From: Rhizophagus clarus
Taxonomy: Eukaryota > Glomeromycota > Glomeromycetes > Glomerales > Glomeraceae
Length of the DNA stretch: 64,000 nt
Direction: 5' to 3'
NCBI GenBank assembly: GCA_015698045.1
Contig: BLAL01000206.1
Location: 496,001 to 560,000, forward strand
This document shows positions 1-11,033 of the stretch, piece by piece. Below the pieces are notes generated by a model, which was given only the letters and a program-made list of their open reading frames with translations, was not told where the DNA came from and ran no database searches. Positions within the stretch are counted from its first letter, which is position 1. Each line of letters starts with the position of its first letter. A program made the position numbers and the translations under genes.

Positions 1-459
1 TACATCATTGATTCGTTCTGGCATTGTTTCTATTAACTTAGAATATACTTTTAAAGCCGTTTCATTCCACACATTAGAAATTTGTTCCCATAACATGTCT
101 TTACCTCTAATCTCAATATCCAAAGCCCTGAGATGACGATCAATGTCATTCTACAGATGCTCTATTGGATTAAGGTCGGAAGATTGAGGCGGTCATGATA
201 AAACTTCTATTTCATTGTCTTCAAACCACTGCTTAGTACGAGTTGCAGTGTGTTTTGGGTCGTTGTCTTGCTGGAATATAATGTCATTAGTATCCAAATC
301 ATAGTAGTGAAGAGTGCCTATAAGGTCTTCTTCCAATATTTTACAATATAATTCCGCATCCAATCCACCCTCTATTTTTATCAAGTATCCTACACCCGAA
401 GAGGTGAAACATCCCCATACAAAAATAGTACCACTTCCAAATTTAACGGTAGGTTTCAC
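1..459 (-). pseudogene. Tc1 transposase, catalytic half, C-terminus off window
   Basis: The protein shows FVWGCFTSSGVGYL, then FQQDNDPKHTA with the second catalytic Asp, then PPQSSDLNPIEHL with the third acidic residue, so this is a DD34E-type Tc1 domain. The frame continues to base 1 (ending TMPERINDV) and the last residues are outside the window. Two Trp positions expected by the family are stops: one TGA just before PPQSSD, and one TAG after NPIEHL. Both are G-to-A changes on the coding strand. The copy is therefore inactive, though its frame is otherwise continuous. Confidence 0.82.
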
Positions 460-466
460 ACGAGCG

Positions 467-1375
467 TAGGGCTCCGATCGGTTCGGTTTGGTTCGGTTTT
501 TGCAAAAACCGATACCGAACTGAATTAATCGGTATCGGTATTAATGATTACTGAAACCGATCGGTAATTACCGAAAACCGAACCGATTTACCGAACGAGT
601 TTAGTAAAAAAACGTTTCGTAACGTTTAGCAAAAAAAAAGTTGCGAAATGATTTTTTCTTATCAAATCATCCATAAAAAAACGTTTCGCAACGTTTTTTA
701 TTAAAGTGACAAAAAAAAACGTTGCGAGACATTTTTTTTATATTAAATCGTTTTATAAAAACGTTTCGCAACGTTTTTAAATAAAAAGGAAAATAACGTT
801 ACGAAACGTTGTTTTCTATATTAAATTTCCAATGTAAAAAACGTTTCGCAACGTTTTTTACAAGTTTCGCAAAAATAACGTTGTGAAACATTATTTTTTT
901 TATATCAAACGTTTATGTAAAAAACGTTTCGCAACGTTTTTTACAATGTTCGCAAAAATAACGTTGCGAAACGTTATTTTTCATAATAAATTGTTTATGT
1001 AAAAAACGTTTTGCAACGTTTTTTACAAGTTCCGCAAAAATAACGTTGCGAAATGTTATTTTTTTTATCAAATCGTTTATGTAAAAAACGTTTTGCAACG
1101 TTTTTTACAAGTTCCGCAAAAATAATGTTGCGAAACGTTATTTTTTATATCAAATCGTTTATGTAAAAATGTTTCGTAACATTTTTTTTAACTACATTAT
1201 TTACGTTTTTCTTATAAAAAAAAAACGTTTTTATTATCGGTAAATCGGTTCAGTAAATCGCAAAACCGATACCGAAACCGAAAGTTTCGGTTCAATAAAT
1301 CATAAAACCGAAACCGCTCTGATACCGAAACCGGTCGGTACGGTTCAGTAATTACCGAAACCGATCGGAGCCCTA
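467..1375. mobile_element. hAT-type MITE (909 bp) inserted in the Tc1 copy
   Basis: The ends are inverted copies of TAGGGCTCCGATCGG. The element is flanked by a perfect 8-bp direct duplication CACGAGCG at 459-466 and 1376-1383. An 8-bp duplication with TAGGG termini is the hAT hallmark. Subterminal zones (about 470-600 and 1240-1375) are packed with ACCGAACCGATCGG-like words in both orientations, typical of transposase-binding repeats. No transposase is encoded, so it must have been moved in trans. It is younger than the Tc1 copy it interrupts. Confidence 0.92.
605..1225. repeat. Array of AACGTTTCGCAACGTT hairpins inside the MITE
   Basis: Roughly 75-bp units recur. Each carries a palindrome such as AAAAACGTTTCGCAACGTTTTT followed about 20 bases later by its near relative AATAACGTTGCGAAACGTTATT. 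About eight units are present with substitutions. Each unit can fold into two stacked hairpins on either strand. Confidence 0.85.
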
Positions 1376-1463
1376 CACGAGCGTCTTGAAGTGGGTCTTT
1401 CGGGCGTTTCCAGCAATATTGGTGGCTGTATAAGCCAAATATTTGAAATTTTGACTCGTCAGA

Positions 1464-1949
1464 TCACACCACTTTATTCCAGTCACTTACCGTCCAATCT
1501 TTATACCTCTTCACAAAATTTAGACGTTTCTCACAGTATTTTTTTGACAATAGCGGTTTCTTACGCTTCACCCGAGCTGCTAAACCATTTCTCTTTAATG
1601 CCCTGCGTACTGTGCTTGCGCTCACTTCAATATCATCATTAACCTTTAATGATTTTTGAATTTGAACCGCGTTAGAACATTCTCTTGTCATTATGCTTCT
1701 TACAATATTACATTCATCACGTTCATTCAGCTTACGTGGACGGCCTGGACAGGGCTTATTTTGAACTTTACCTGTTTCCTCATACTTCTTTTTTAGTCTT
1801 ATGATAGTTGTATGACTTTTGCAACCAACTTTAGCGGCAATTTCCTTTGTTGAATATCCTTTTTCAAGCATCATAATAGCTTGAGCTCTCTGTTCAGTAG
1901 ATAATTGTGCCTTAAAAGTTATTAATAAAAAATATTTTTTTTTAAACAA
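1464..1949 (-). pseudogene. Tc1 transposase, N-terminal DNA-binding half
   Basis: The translation shows a paired-like double helix-turn-helix typical of Tc1 transposases: LSTEQRAQAIMMLEKGYS, then KEIAAKVGCKSHTTI, a GRPRK hook between the two helical units, and SASTVRRALKRNGLAAR. It is followed by the start of the catalytic domain (KDWTVSDWNKVV). The frame then meets a TGA where the family has Trp, and continues with SDESKFQIFG, the first catalytic Asp region, down to the MITE insertion. The likely true start is upstream, because residues before LSTEQ are poorly conserved and an AG acceptor-like site sits there. Confidence 0.8.
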
Positions 1950-2252
1950 ACATATGTAGGGAAAAGTGTTTTTGTAAAAATATTAATATAAAACATAAAA
2001 AAAAAAAATTTTTTACGCTTTATTTTTATATTTTTTACAAAACGGCAAAACGAACGCACCATAGTTATGAGAAAAAAAATTACATAACAGTAAATTATGT
2101 AATACAAAATTGGGGTAATATTTATAATTTTAAAGATCAACACCTATATTACTTAATTCGAAAATATTAAATTAATTCAGTTTATTTTGATCGATAGGCA
2201 CATGATTTTATAATTATTAAATTTTGATGCGTTCGTTTTGACGCCCACTGTA

Positions 2253-2336
2253 TATAAAAATGCTGGAACAATCAGTTTCGGCATTTTTTTTTTACTTTAC
2301 ATATAAAAAACGCCGGAGCAGTCAGTTTCGGCATTT
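2253..2336. repeat. Two-copy 45-bp repeat
   Basis: The motif ATATAAAAA-GC-GGA-CA-TCAGTTTCGGCATTT occurs twice in tandem. A diverged relative lies near 8745-8850 (ATGCCAGAACAGAACTGC and ATGCCGAAATCGGCATTT), so it is an interspersed family. Confidence 0.6.
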
Positions 2337-2344
2337 CACTAATC

Positions 2345-2515
2345 TAATTAAACCTGGGTATTATACATGGCATGTACCCCAGGTATTTTAAAAATCCTGT
2401 ACCCCCCCTATGTATAGTATCCACCCGTGTATAGTACCCCCGGGTACAGGCTAAAACCCCCAAATTTTGCAAGATACCCGGGGTACTGTAGCCCGTGATA
2501 TACGGTATACTGTAC
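2345..2515. repeat. GC-richer palindromic segment
   Basis: This stretch has a base composition unlike its surroundings. It holds inverted words (CCTGGGTA with TACCCCAGG, and ACCCCCGGGTAC) and several GTATAGTACCC-like repeats. It is probably the remnant of a small inverted-repeat transposon. No coding signal is seen. Confidence 0.4.
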
Positions 2516-2644
2516 TAATCTAATAAATATTAATAAAATGATAATAAAAAGATTAAAGACAAACATAATTAATGATGATTACTTATAAAAAATAGTAAAA
2601 TAATTTTATTAAATTTATAAAATAAATACAAAAACAAATTAAAA

Positions 2645-3431
2645 TATTTATATAATAAATTAAAATAAGTTAAAATATCTATAAAATAAGTTAAAATATC
2701 TATAAAATAAGTTAAAATATCTATAAAATAAGTTAAAATATCTATAAAATAAGTTAAAATATCTATAAAATAAGTTAAAATATCTATAAAATAAGTTAAA
2801 ATATCTATAAAATAAGTTAAAATATCTATAAAATAAGTTAAAATATCTATAAAATAAGTTAAAATATCTATAAAATAAGTTAAAATATCTATAAAATAAG
2901 TTAAAATATCTATAAAATAAGTTAAAATATCTATAAAATAAGTTAAAATATCTATAAAATAAGTTAAAATATCTATAAAATAAGTTAAAATATCTATAAA
3001 ATAAGTTAAAATATCTATAAAATAAGTTAAAATATCTATAAAATAAGTTAAAATATCTATAAAATAAGTTAAAATATCTATAAAATAAGTTAAAATATCT
3101 ATAAAATAAGTTAAAATATCTATAAAATAAGTTAAAATATCTATAAAATAAGTTAAAATATCTATAAAATAAGTTAAAATATCTATAAAATAAGTTAAAA
3201 TATCTATAAAATAAGTTAAAATATCTATAAAATAAGTTAAAATATCTATAAAATAAGTTAAAATATCTATAAAATAAGTTAAAATATCTATAAAATAAGT
3301 TAAAATATCTATAAAATAAGTTAAAATATCTATAAAATAAGTTAAAATATCTATAAAATAAGTTAAAATATCTATAAAATAAGTTAAAATATCTATAAAA
3401 TAAGTTAAAATATCTATAAAATAAGTTAAAA
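2645..3431. repeat. 21-bp minisatellite, about 37 copies
   Basis: The unit AAAATATCTATAAAATAAGTT is repeated almost without change. Because 21 is a multiple of three and the unit has no stop on the minus strand, it creates a false 7-residue repeat reading ILTYFID. Confidence 0.97.
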
Positions 3432-3760
3432 TAAATAAAATAAGATAAAATAAATAAAATAAGATAAAATAAATAAAATAAGATAAAATAAATAAAATAA
3501 GATAAAATAAATAAAATAAGATAAAATAAATAAAATAAGATAAAATAAATAAAATAAGATAAAATAAATAAAATAAGATAAAATAAATAAAATAAGATAA
3601 AATAAATAAAATAAGATAAAATAAATAAAATAAGATAAAATAAATAAAATAAGATAAAATAAATAAAATAAGATAAAATAAATAAAATAAGATAAAATAA
3701 ATAAAATAAGATAAAATAAATAAAATAAGATAAAATAAATAAAATAAGATAAAATATCTA
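3432..3760. repeat. 19-bp minisatellite, about 17 copies
   Basis: The unit AAAATAAATAAAATAAGAT directly abuts the 21-bp array and shares its AAAATAAG core. One array probably arose from the other by a change in unit length. Confidence 0.95.
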
Positions 3761-3860
3761 TAAAATAAAATAAGATAAAATAAATAAATTATAAAATGCA
3801 AAAAGAAAAAGAAAAAAAAATTCTCGTCTAAATAATTTAAATAAAATATAAAAATTTAAT

Positions 3861-4050
3861 ATTCTAAATATTCCAAATAAATCATTTGGAGTATTCACAT
3901 AAGTAATAAATAAATGATCTATATTCTAAATATTCCAAATAAATCATTTGGAGTATTCACATAAGTAATAAATAAATGATTTATATTCTAAATATTCCAA
4001 ATAAATCATTTGGAGTATTCACATAAGTAATAAACAAATGATCTATTTGG
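3861..4050. repeat. 62-bp tandem repeat, three copies
   Basis: Copies start at 3861, 3923 and 3985 and each contains CCAAATAAATCATTTGG, a 17-base inverted repeat. The last copy is shortened. Confidence 0.92.
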
Positions 4051-4140
4051 AATATTTTATATAGTTAAATGATAAATTTAATAAGATCTACTTGTAAAAA
4101 AAAAAAAAAAATTTAATTTTAGTTTTTTAAAATTTTATAA

Positions 4141-4290
4141 AATAATTATATGATATCTGATTCATACCTGATTTATTTAATCCATTTAGAAATCCATTAG
4201 ATCTATTGGAAATCTAATGGATTTATACTAGATCTATTTAGAAATCCATTGGATCCATGGAAAATCCATCGAATCCATTCCAATGTGGAA
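4141..4290. repeat. Short diverged repeat around AAATCCATTAGATC
   Basis: Two roughly 50-bp copies of a TTTAGAAATCCATTRGATC-type unit occur with inverted words (GGAAATC, GATTTCC-like). The stretch from 4290 to 4650 shows nothing beyond AT-rich sequence. Confidence 0.4.
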
Positions 4291-4654
4291 TAATTATTAT
4301 ATGAAAATTTTGACTTAAATTTGATTTTTAGTTGATTGTACAGTTTACGCATTTTCACTTAAATTAAATTTTTTGAATCATTTGAAAATTAATATGTGGG
4401 AAAGAGATAAGGTAAAAAATTTTAACATTTGGGGTAATATTTATACATAAATATAAAATTTCGGAATAGCAGGAATAAGTATATGCTGATAATGATGATG
4501 ATCTCTACCTAAATGATCAAATTAATTATTTTTCAAGGAGCAACTTGCATTAATTTCTTATGATAAGCATCATTGTGCTACAATCTTTAAAAATGATTGG
4601 TTGTAAAACAAGGAAATCACATGATCATGGGCAAATTCTCCCGGCTTAAGCCTC

Positions 4655-4925
4655 AAAAAAATTGAAAATGATTTTTATTAGTACTCCAAACGAAAAAAAA
4701 AGCAACAAAGTTAAAGTTTCATGCTTTCCAACTGATGATAATGAAGAGTTTCGCGACATAATTACGCGTCTTACACTTCATATGGAGTATGTAATTTTTT
4801 TTTATAGTTGCACCAGAAAAAAGAAAAAAAGCGACAAAATTAAAATTTCATGCTCTAATTAAAGAACTTCACGATATAAATTTGGTCATTGGTTGTAATT
4901 GGAAGATTGTGGAATAATATTTCAT
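4655..4925 (+). pseudogene. Duplicated coding-like fragment, unidentified
   Basis: Two diverged copies of a segment reading CGAAAAAAAAAGC, AAAGTTAAAGTTTCATGC occur about 130 bases apart. After the second copy, one frame reads LIKELHDINLVIGCNWKIVE, which has balanced amino-acid use. Stops and frame changes follow. I do not recognise the family; it may be a broken gene end or chance. Confidence 0.25.
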
Positions 4926-4997
4926 ACTCAAATGGTACAAGAGAATGCATGCATACAGAAGAAAAACCATATAAGTGTGAAAGGGAGGGACACGAAC

Positions 4998-5640
4998 AAG
5001 GCGGAGTCCTATTATTTTTGTGGACGTATTTTTATCATATGTCTTTACATAAGTCATTCTAAAACAATATTAAATAAGATCTGCTGTTCGTCAGTGTGAA
5101 ATCTGAAATTTAATCTCAAAAGATATTGGGTTGTGGGACATTGGGTTCTAGTGATCGTGTCATTGATGTTTACAAGAATTCCGATGGATGGAACAACAAT
5201 TTTGCTTTTCGCAAGGCGGAGTCCTATTATTTTTGTGGATCTATTTCTATCATATGTCTTTTACACAAGTCATTCTAAAATAGATATTAAATAAGATCTT
5301 TTGTTCGTGTGAAATCTGAAATTTAATCTCAAAAAACTTTTGTTCTAACAGTAATGTCGTTGATATTTACAAGATCTTTAATAGTTTAATGGATGGAACA
5401 ACAATTTTGCTTTTTGCAAGGAGAATTGAAGTTCTATTATTTTTTGTGGTTCTATTTCTATCATATGTCTTTTTATATAAGTCATTCTGGAGCAGACATT
5501 AAATAGGATTCTGTTGTTCATGTAAAATCTGAAATTTGGGTTGGGACGTTGGGTATATTCATGTAGTGAATATTGTGTTCTAGTGGTAGTGTCATTAATA
5601 TTTATTTCACTCATTACAAGATTCATTGATTCATTGATTC
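4998..5640. repeat. Three-copy tandem repeat of about 210 bp
   Basis: Copies begin at 4998, 5213 and 5418. Shared blocks include TCCTATTATTTTTGTGG, ATCATATGTCTTT, AAGTCATTCT, AAATCTGAAATTT and GGATGGAACAACAATTTTGC. Copy three is the most diverged, so the duplication is old. No frame stays open through all copies. Confidence 0.9.
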
Positions 5641-5645
5641 ATTCA

Positions 5646-6354
5646 AAATATACAAACACTTTAACTTTATTCCACTTAATTGTCGATTTGTTATAATTTC
5701 TTTCTAGTAATAAAATACCCTTTTTTTTTCTTTGAAAAATTTACAAATCGCGATCTGATGTGGCTTATGAGATGATATATAAAATGTGATCTTTACATCT
5801 TTAAATAAATAATTATTTGTTATCTGATTTTTATGTTTATAATTCATGCGACATTCTTGTTTCCACTCCATTTTTGCTTACTTTTCCATTTGAAATTCAT
5901 GATCGCGTACTATTCTTCTAATTTTTTGTTGACAATCCCTATTGTATTTCTGTATTTTTGTATTTTGTTTCTCCTTCATCTTCTTTGCGGCAACCTTTAC
6001 TTTCCGTCTTTTTCCTTCAGATTCGCCTCTTTCGACGGTGCCTCTTCATCTTTTACACATTTTCTAAGATTAAACAAATATCATGACAAATTAAATTTAA
6101 TAATTTTAATACTTATTATAAATTATTTCCACGAATATGATCAGAAAAGTTAATTCTTGCTTATCAAAATTTATATTAGCAAAAAAATTCCGGTTCTTCG
6201 ATACTTTACCGCCAGTAAATTACGATCTAATCATTAATATAGATCCGAAAACCTGACTTAAGCGTGAAATTCATGTGATGTCCAAGTGGCGTTGCGTTAA
6301 TCAAACGCGTTATTTTTCCATATATTATTTTTTAACTTCTACTACTTGAATAAC
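5646..6354. other. Intergenic, no convincing gene
   Basis: An open frame at 5833-6153 (106 codons, plus) is strongly hydrophobic, low in complexity and without a recognisable domain; I consider it chance. Promoter-like words (AAACGCGTT near 6303) are present but no gene follows directly. Confidence 0.4.
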
Positions 6355-6525
6355 CCGTCAATTACCTCCGTCAATTAAAACTCTTCTTCACTCAATTCTT
6401 TCCTGCAAATTAAAACTCTTTCTCCATTTAAAACTCTTTCGCCAATTAAAACTTTCGTCGCTTAAACCCTTCCACCACTTAAACTCTTCCGTCGCTTAAA
6501 CACTTCCGAAACTCTTCCGTTATAC
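6355..6525. repeat. Degenerate minisatellite, unit about 20 bp
   Basis: Recurring CCGTCAATTAAAACTCTTTC-like units (about eight) drift into TTCCGTCGCTTAAAC. From 6526 to 7185 nothing further is recognised. Confidence 0.7.
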
Positions 6526-7185
6526 ACAGTAAGCTAAGAAATCCGGAAGTATATATCAATCGTATACTGTTTACATTATTTGAACTATATTAAAAAATTA
6601 TTTCTTTTGTTTAGGTAAAGGAAATTATGTCCTTCTAGTTTTTTTTTCCTATCTTAATATGTTCTTTCCATAATTGTTCTTTTTTTTATACTTAACATAT
6701 ATGAATCATGCGTATTTCCACAATTGTTATTTTTATTTCTTTATTCATATTATTTCTTAGTATGTCATCTAGATTATTGATGAAAATTATCGAATATTTC
6801 GTTTATGGAATAATGATATTTAACAGGCTCATTCGTTATATACCAATTCCAGAAGAAATTTAAACTATAAATAACAGAATTTAATTTAAGTCTTTAAATT
6901 AAAAAATTAAAAACAAGTTCTTTATTGTATTTGATTAATTTTTTTTTTCTCCTCATTTTATTACAATGTAAGAAATTCGTGGGACCACATGTTGTACCAT
7001 CTGTTAGAAGGAATAGAAATTAGTCCTCTTTACGAGTTACGACCCCCTTATTTTATTAGTACATATTTAGAAAATGATCGATAATATTAATATATTCCTT
7101 ATTCGGTAATGTATATTTTTTGAGTGACCTTTTTTACATTTTTTACAGTTGATTGCAAAATTTCTTGTCATAAAATTCAAATAAT

Positions 7186-7540
7186 TTTGTCTCCAACGAT
7201 AATATAAACCAGCCTAATCACGATGATGATGAAGGAGTTGTCCGTATTCAATCGAATACTTATAAGATGATTACACAACAAACAAACAAGTTTAATATTT
7301 AATCAAAGTTGGAATGAGACTTGATAAATTGACTTTATACACGTGCAAGAAAATAATTAGAACCAGAACTGTTACGTTGGGAAATTTTTTTTTTTTTCGA
7401 TCATGGTCTAAATTAAAGGGAGAATCCTACCGGAGAAGAGAACGCAAAATTATCAGAAGTACACAAATACATTTTCTCAAATGGAAATGCTCTCACAAAA
7501 TTATCCATGATACATCTTAATAACAAGATCTAAAAGTCCA
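7186..7540 (+). pseudogene. Coding-like remnant, possible HMG-box tail
   Basis: One frame at about 7190-7302 reads FVSNDNINQPNHDDDEGVVR and continues open to a TAA. A second at 7314-7520 contains RSWSKLKGESYRRRER, whose Trp, Glu and Tyr-Arg-Arg spacing loosely recalls the last helix of MATA-HMG boxes, a large family in these fungi. A poly-T run separates the parts. The resemblance is weak and could be chance. From 7541 to 8188 I see no gene. Confidence 0.2.
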
Positions 7541-8188
7541 TCTATTCAATCTAAGACAACGAGTGTACTTATTTATACGAACGCTAGGAAAACGTATCGT
7601 AGAATGTCAAGGATTAAGACGTATTATAGAGAATGTATCACTTTTCTAAAAAGAAACAAAATTAAATAGTATGTAGTGTATTTCCCTCCTAAATAAATGG
7701 AGGTTCGAAGCCTTGAATTTGATCTTCCATACGTGTATCCCTTTTTAATAATCATATATAGTATGCACGTTTGTCCTATTTTTTTTCGGATGATTTTATG
7801 AAAAAACAAGATCTGAATTGAAGGTTTGACGACTAGCGTAACGCGCGTAAAGTAGGAATATTATTGTGTTTTATTGAAAAAAATACTTATTAAAATTTTG
7901 AACAGTTTTTAATAACAATTATAAATGTAGACTATTAGACATCAATTTGAAGGTGCAATATGTAGTGTGTTAAGGAAATCCCTATTATAGGGAAGCAAGA
8001 AATTGTATATTTATTACAAATGTCAGCTCTCGATATCAAAAATCGGACGTTTTTAACAATTGAACGAACAAGATGCGAAGCAAAAATATTGGCAGTTTAT
8101 CATGTTTAATGCAATATTTGTTTAAGACCTCGGATTTCATATTTTATTTATTATTTTTTAAACTTGGTGATTATCCTGTTCCTGCTAG

Positions 8189-8332
8189 ATGTCTAGACCA
8201 GAAGATAAAAGAACAGAATATTATAATATGTTTAAGCGAGTTTAGTTAAAAATTGGAGGCATCGAGAGTTATGATTGTTCCGAATATTTGCATGTGATTA
8301 AGCTCAAAGGAGCATGTGACTTTGGGAATTAA
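8189..8332 (+). pseudogene. Short coding-like remnant
   Basis: Starting at ATG 8189, the frame reads MSRPEDKRTEYYNMFKRV, then a TAG, then LKIGGIESYDCSEYLHVIKL to a TAA. The amino-acid mix is protein-like but the piece is short and unidentified. Confidence 0.2.
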
Positions 8333-8589
8333 CTATTTATGATTCGAACTTTTTTCAAAGAAATTAGAATCAACAGCTGAAATAGGCATGTAAGTTAAAA
8401 AAACTCTTTAAGAAAAGGTTTTTTTTTTTGATAGAAATTTCATCTGTATAGTCATCCTTTTCAAGAAAATTTATTCATCATCTTCCATCTGATCTTTTTC
8501 CTATTGACCCTTTATTTTATTAACAAAAGCTTTTACTTTTACTTTGTTAATACTATAATTACAAATTCCAAAGCATTATTAAATTAGTC

Positions 8590-10262
8590 ACTTTTATCAT
8601 CGAATTCCAAATTTGAATCTGAAGTTCGGATTCAGATTTGAAATTGTATAATCCAGATCTGTCGAATTGAATCCAGATCAGATCCGCCAGATCTGGATCA
8701 GATCATAAGATCCGTTCATCCAAGGCGTTTTTATTTATAAAATAAAAGAAAATGCCAGAACAGAACTGCAACCTATTAAACACACTGAAACGGCGTTATT
8801 TTGCATTACTTTATGAAAAAAAATGCCGAAATCGGCATTTTTTTTGAATAAGCCTGTTTTTTAATAGAAAAAACACTAAATTGTTTTTTAAATAAACGAT
8901 TTAGAAAAAATGTTAAATCATTTTATTTTATTAAACGATTTTTAAAAGAAACATTAAATCGTTTCTTATTTATTAAAACGATTTTTAAAAGAAACGTTAA
9001 AATCATTTTTTATTTATTAAAATGATTTTTAAAAGAAACGTTAAAATCGTTTTTTTTATTAAACAATTTTTAAAAAAAACATTAAAATTCGTTTTTTTAT
9101 TAAAATGATTTTAAAAAAGCGTAAAATCGTTCTTTTTTATTAAAACGATTTAAAAAAAAGTTAAAAATCGTTTTTTCATTAAAACGATGTTTAAAAAAAA
9201 ATGTTAAAATCGTTTTTCATTAAAACGGTTTTTTTAAAAACAACGTTAAAAATCGTTTTTTTTTCATTAATAAAACAATTTAAAAAAAAAACGTAAAATC
9301 ATTTTTCATCAAAACAATTTTAAAAAAAAAGTTAAAAATCATTTTTTGATTGATTAAACGATTTTTTTAAACAATTTTTTTAAAAAAAATTGTTAAAAAT
9401 CATTTTTTTTCTTTCCATTAAAACGATTTTAAAAAAAAACGTAAAATCGTTCTTCATTAAAATGACTTTTTTAAGAAAAACGTTAAAAATCGTTTTTTTT
9501 CATTAATTAAAACAATTTAAAAAAAAACGTAAAATCATTTTTCATCAAAATGATTTTTAAAAAAAAGTTAAAAATCATTTCTTGATTGATTAAACGATTT
9601 TTTTAAACATTTTTTTTAAAAAAAAAAGGTAAAAATCATTTTTCTCTTTCCATATAAACGATTTTTAAAAAAAAAATGGTAAAAATCGTTTTTTTTCTTT
9701 CCATTAAAACGATTTTAAAAAAAAAACGTAAAATTGTTTTTTTTTCATTAAAACGATTTTTAAAAAAAACGTTAAAATCGTTTTTTAATCAAATGATTTT
9801 TTTAAAAAAAAACTTTAAAAATTGTTTTTTTTCATTATTTAAAATGATTTTAAAAAAAACGTTAAAAATTGTTTTTTTATTAAAACGATTTTAAAAAAAA
9901 ATGTAAAATCGTTGTTTCTTTCATTGGAACGATTTTTTTAAAAAAAACGTAAAATCGTTTTTTTTTAATAAATGATTTTAAAAAAACGGTAATTATCATT
10001 TTTTTTATTAAAATGATTTTTAAAAAAAACGTTAAAATCATTTATTTTAAATCCGAATTTGGTCAGATTCAGATCAGATTCAGATCGGATTTGGATCAAA
10101 CTCAAATCAGATCCAGATTTTAAATTTGGGTCTGCGGATCGGATTCAGATTTCAAATATATATCCGAATCTCAGATCCGGATTTGAAATTGATAGATCCG
10201 GATCTGTCAGATTGGATTTAAATCTGATAAAATCTGATCTGATCTGATTCATGCAGAACCCT
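8590..10262. mobile_element. Composite nonautonomous element with hairpin core
   Basis: Both flanks (8590-8725 and 10045-10260) are built of CAGATCTGGATC and GATTCAGATTTGAAATT words. The core is a long hairpin array. The right border ends GCAGAACCCTA, whose reverse complement TAGGGTTCTGC resembles a hAT terminus. The left flank carries the same words in direct, not inverted, orientation, and no matching terminus or target duplication was found there. The unit is therefore truncated or rearranged. No coding capacity. Confidence 0.5.
8875..10050. repeat. Array of about 30 AAACGATTTTTAA hairpins
   Basis: Units of about 40 bp alternate AAACGATTTTTAA with its inverse TTAAAAATCGTTT, so each unit folds on itself. 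Units vary in the length of their A and T runs. The open frame at 9676-9894 (rich in Lys, Phe, Leu) is a by-product. Confidence 0.85.
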
Positions 10263-10640
10263 ACTGATATATTTCAGTTATATATAGGATACATATTGGG
10301 TATATATAGGATACTTATTAGCGGTATCTGAAATATTTATTATAGTAATATCGGGTACCTAATAAATCTATGATATATGACCGATATATAACTGATATTT
10401 AACTACCCGATATGTATGAGATATATGAACGATATCTAACTACCTGATATGTATGAGATATGTATGAGATGTGTATGAGATGTGTATACTATGTATTACC
10501 ATTTTTCTGCATCTGACGGGTACATATTAGGTACCTGATATGTGTGAGATTATTAAATATTATACACATATTTCACATATATCTCACACATATCTCATAT
10601 ATATTAGATACCTAATATGTACCCGATAGTATCGATTTTG
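10262..10640. repeat. TATATG-rich repeats ending in a long hairpin
   Basis: Diverged GATATGTATGAGATAT units are followed by an inverted pair. GGGTACATATTAGGTACC starts near 10519 and GATACCTAATATGTACCCG ends near 10625, with GTGTGAGAT and ATCTCACAC inside. The arms total about 35 bases. Confidence 0.65.
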
Positions 10641-11033
10641 ACCAGTGGTTTTCAGGAATAATTTCTTCAAGGCAAGAGCATTTTATAATCCAATTTCAAA
10701 TATTTTTATTACAAATATGAAAATTTTTAAGTCTATAATATCGCTTTTATTTTTTTTAAAAGGTTTAAATTTATTAAAGTCTTATTTTACTTGCATTCTG
10801 ACAACCTATTAAGATAATTATTTATTAAGGTTTCTAACATCTCCTTATTTATAAAAATATATTCTATTATGCTATATAAGATTATTAAAGCTTTTATTAA
10901 CTTTAAAAAAAAATAGCAGTAAATGTGGTTATTAATACGAATAATGTTGAAATAGTTATAAAGAAAAATTTGAAGAAAAAATGAAGTAAAAACACATATT
11001 CAATTATTTAAATAATCTACATTATTAAATAAT

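Larger units (their letters stand above)
1..2250 (-). mobile_element. Tc1-like DNA transposon, decayed, runs off left edge
   Basis: Minus-strand Tc1/mariner element cut by the window start. Its 5' terminus reads CAGTGGGCGTCAAAACG on the minus strand, ending at 2250 and followed by TA at 2251-2252, the usual Tc1 target dinucleotide. A related motif in the opposite orientation (GCAAAACGAACGCACC) lies near 2042-2060 and could be an inner transposase-binding site. The transposase lies in two collinear blocks, separated only by the MITE at 467-1375. The other terminus is outside the window. Confidence 0.85.

Noticed and set aside
605-1225. A CRISPR-like repeat array
   Set aside because: The spacers are themselves repeated and the genome is eukaryotic; this is a tandem hairpin repeat in a MITE.
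2569-3801. A 410-codon open frame on the minus strand
   Set aside because: It is the translation of two stop-free minisatellites (7-residue and 19-residue periods); no start context or domain.
5833-6153. A 106-codon hydrophobic frame as a membrane protein
   Set aside because: Low complexity, no charged flanks typical of membrane proteins, no homology recalled; likely chance in T-rich DNA.
9676-9894. A Lys/Phe-rich 72-codon frame
   Set aside because: It lies inside the AAACGATTTTTAA hairpin array and repeats with it.
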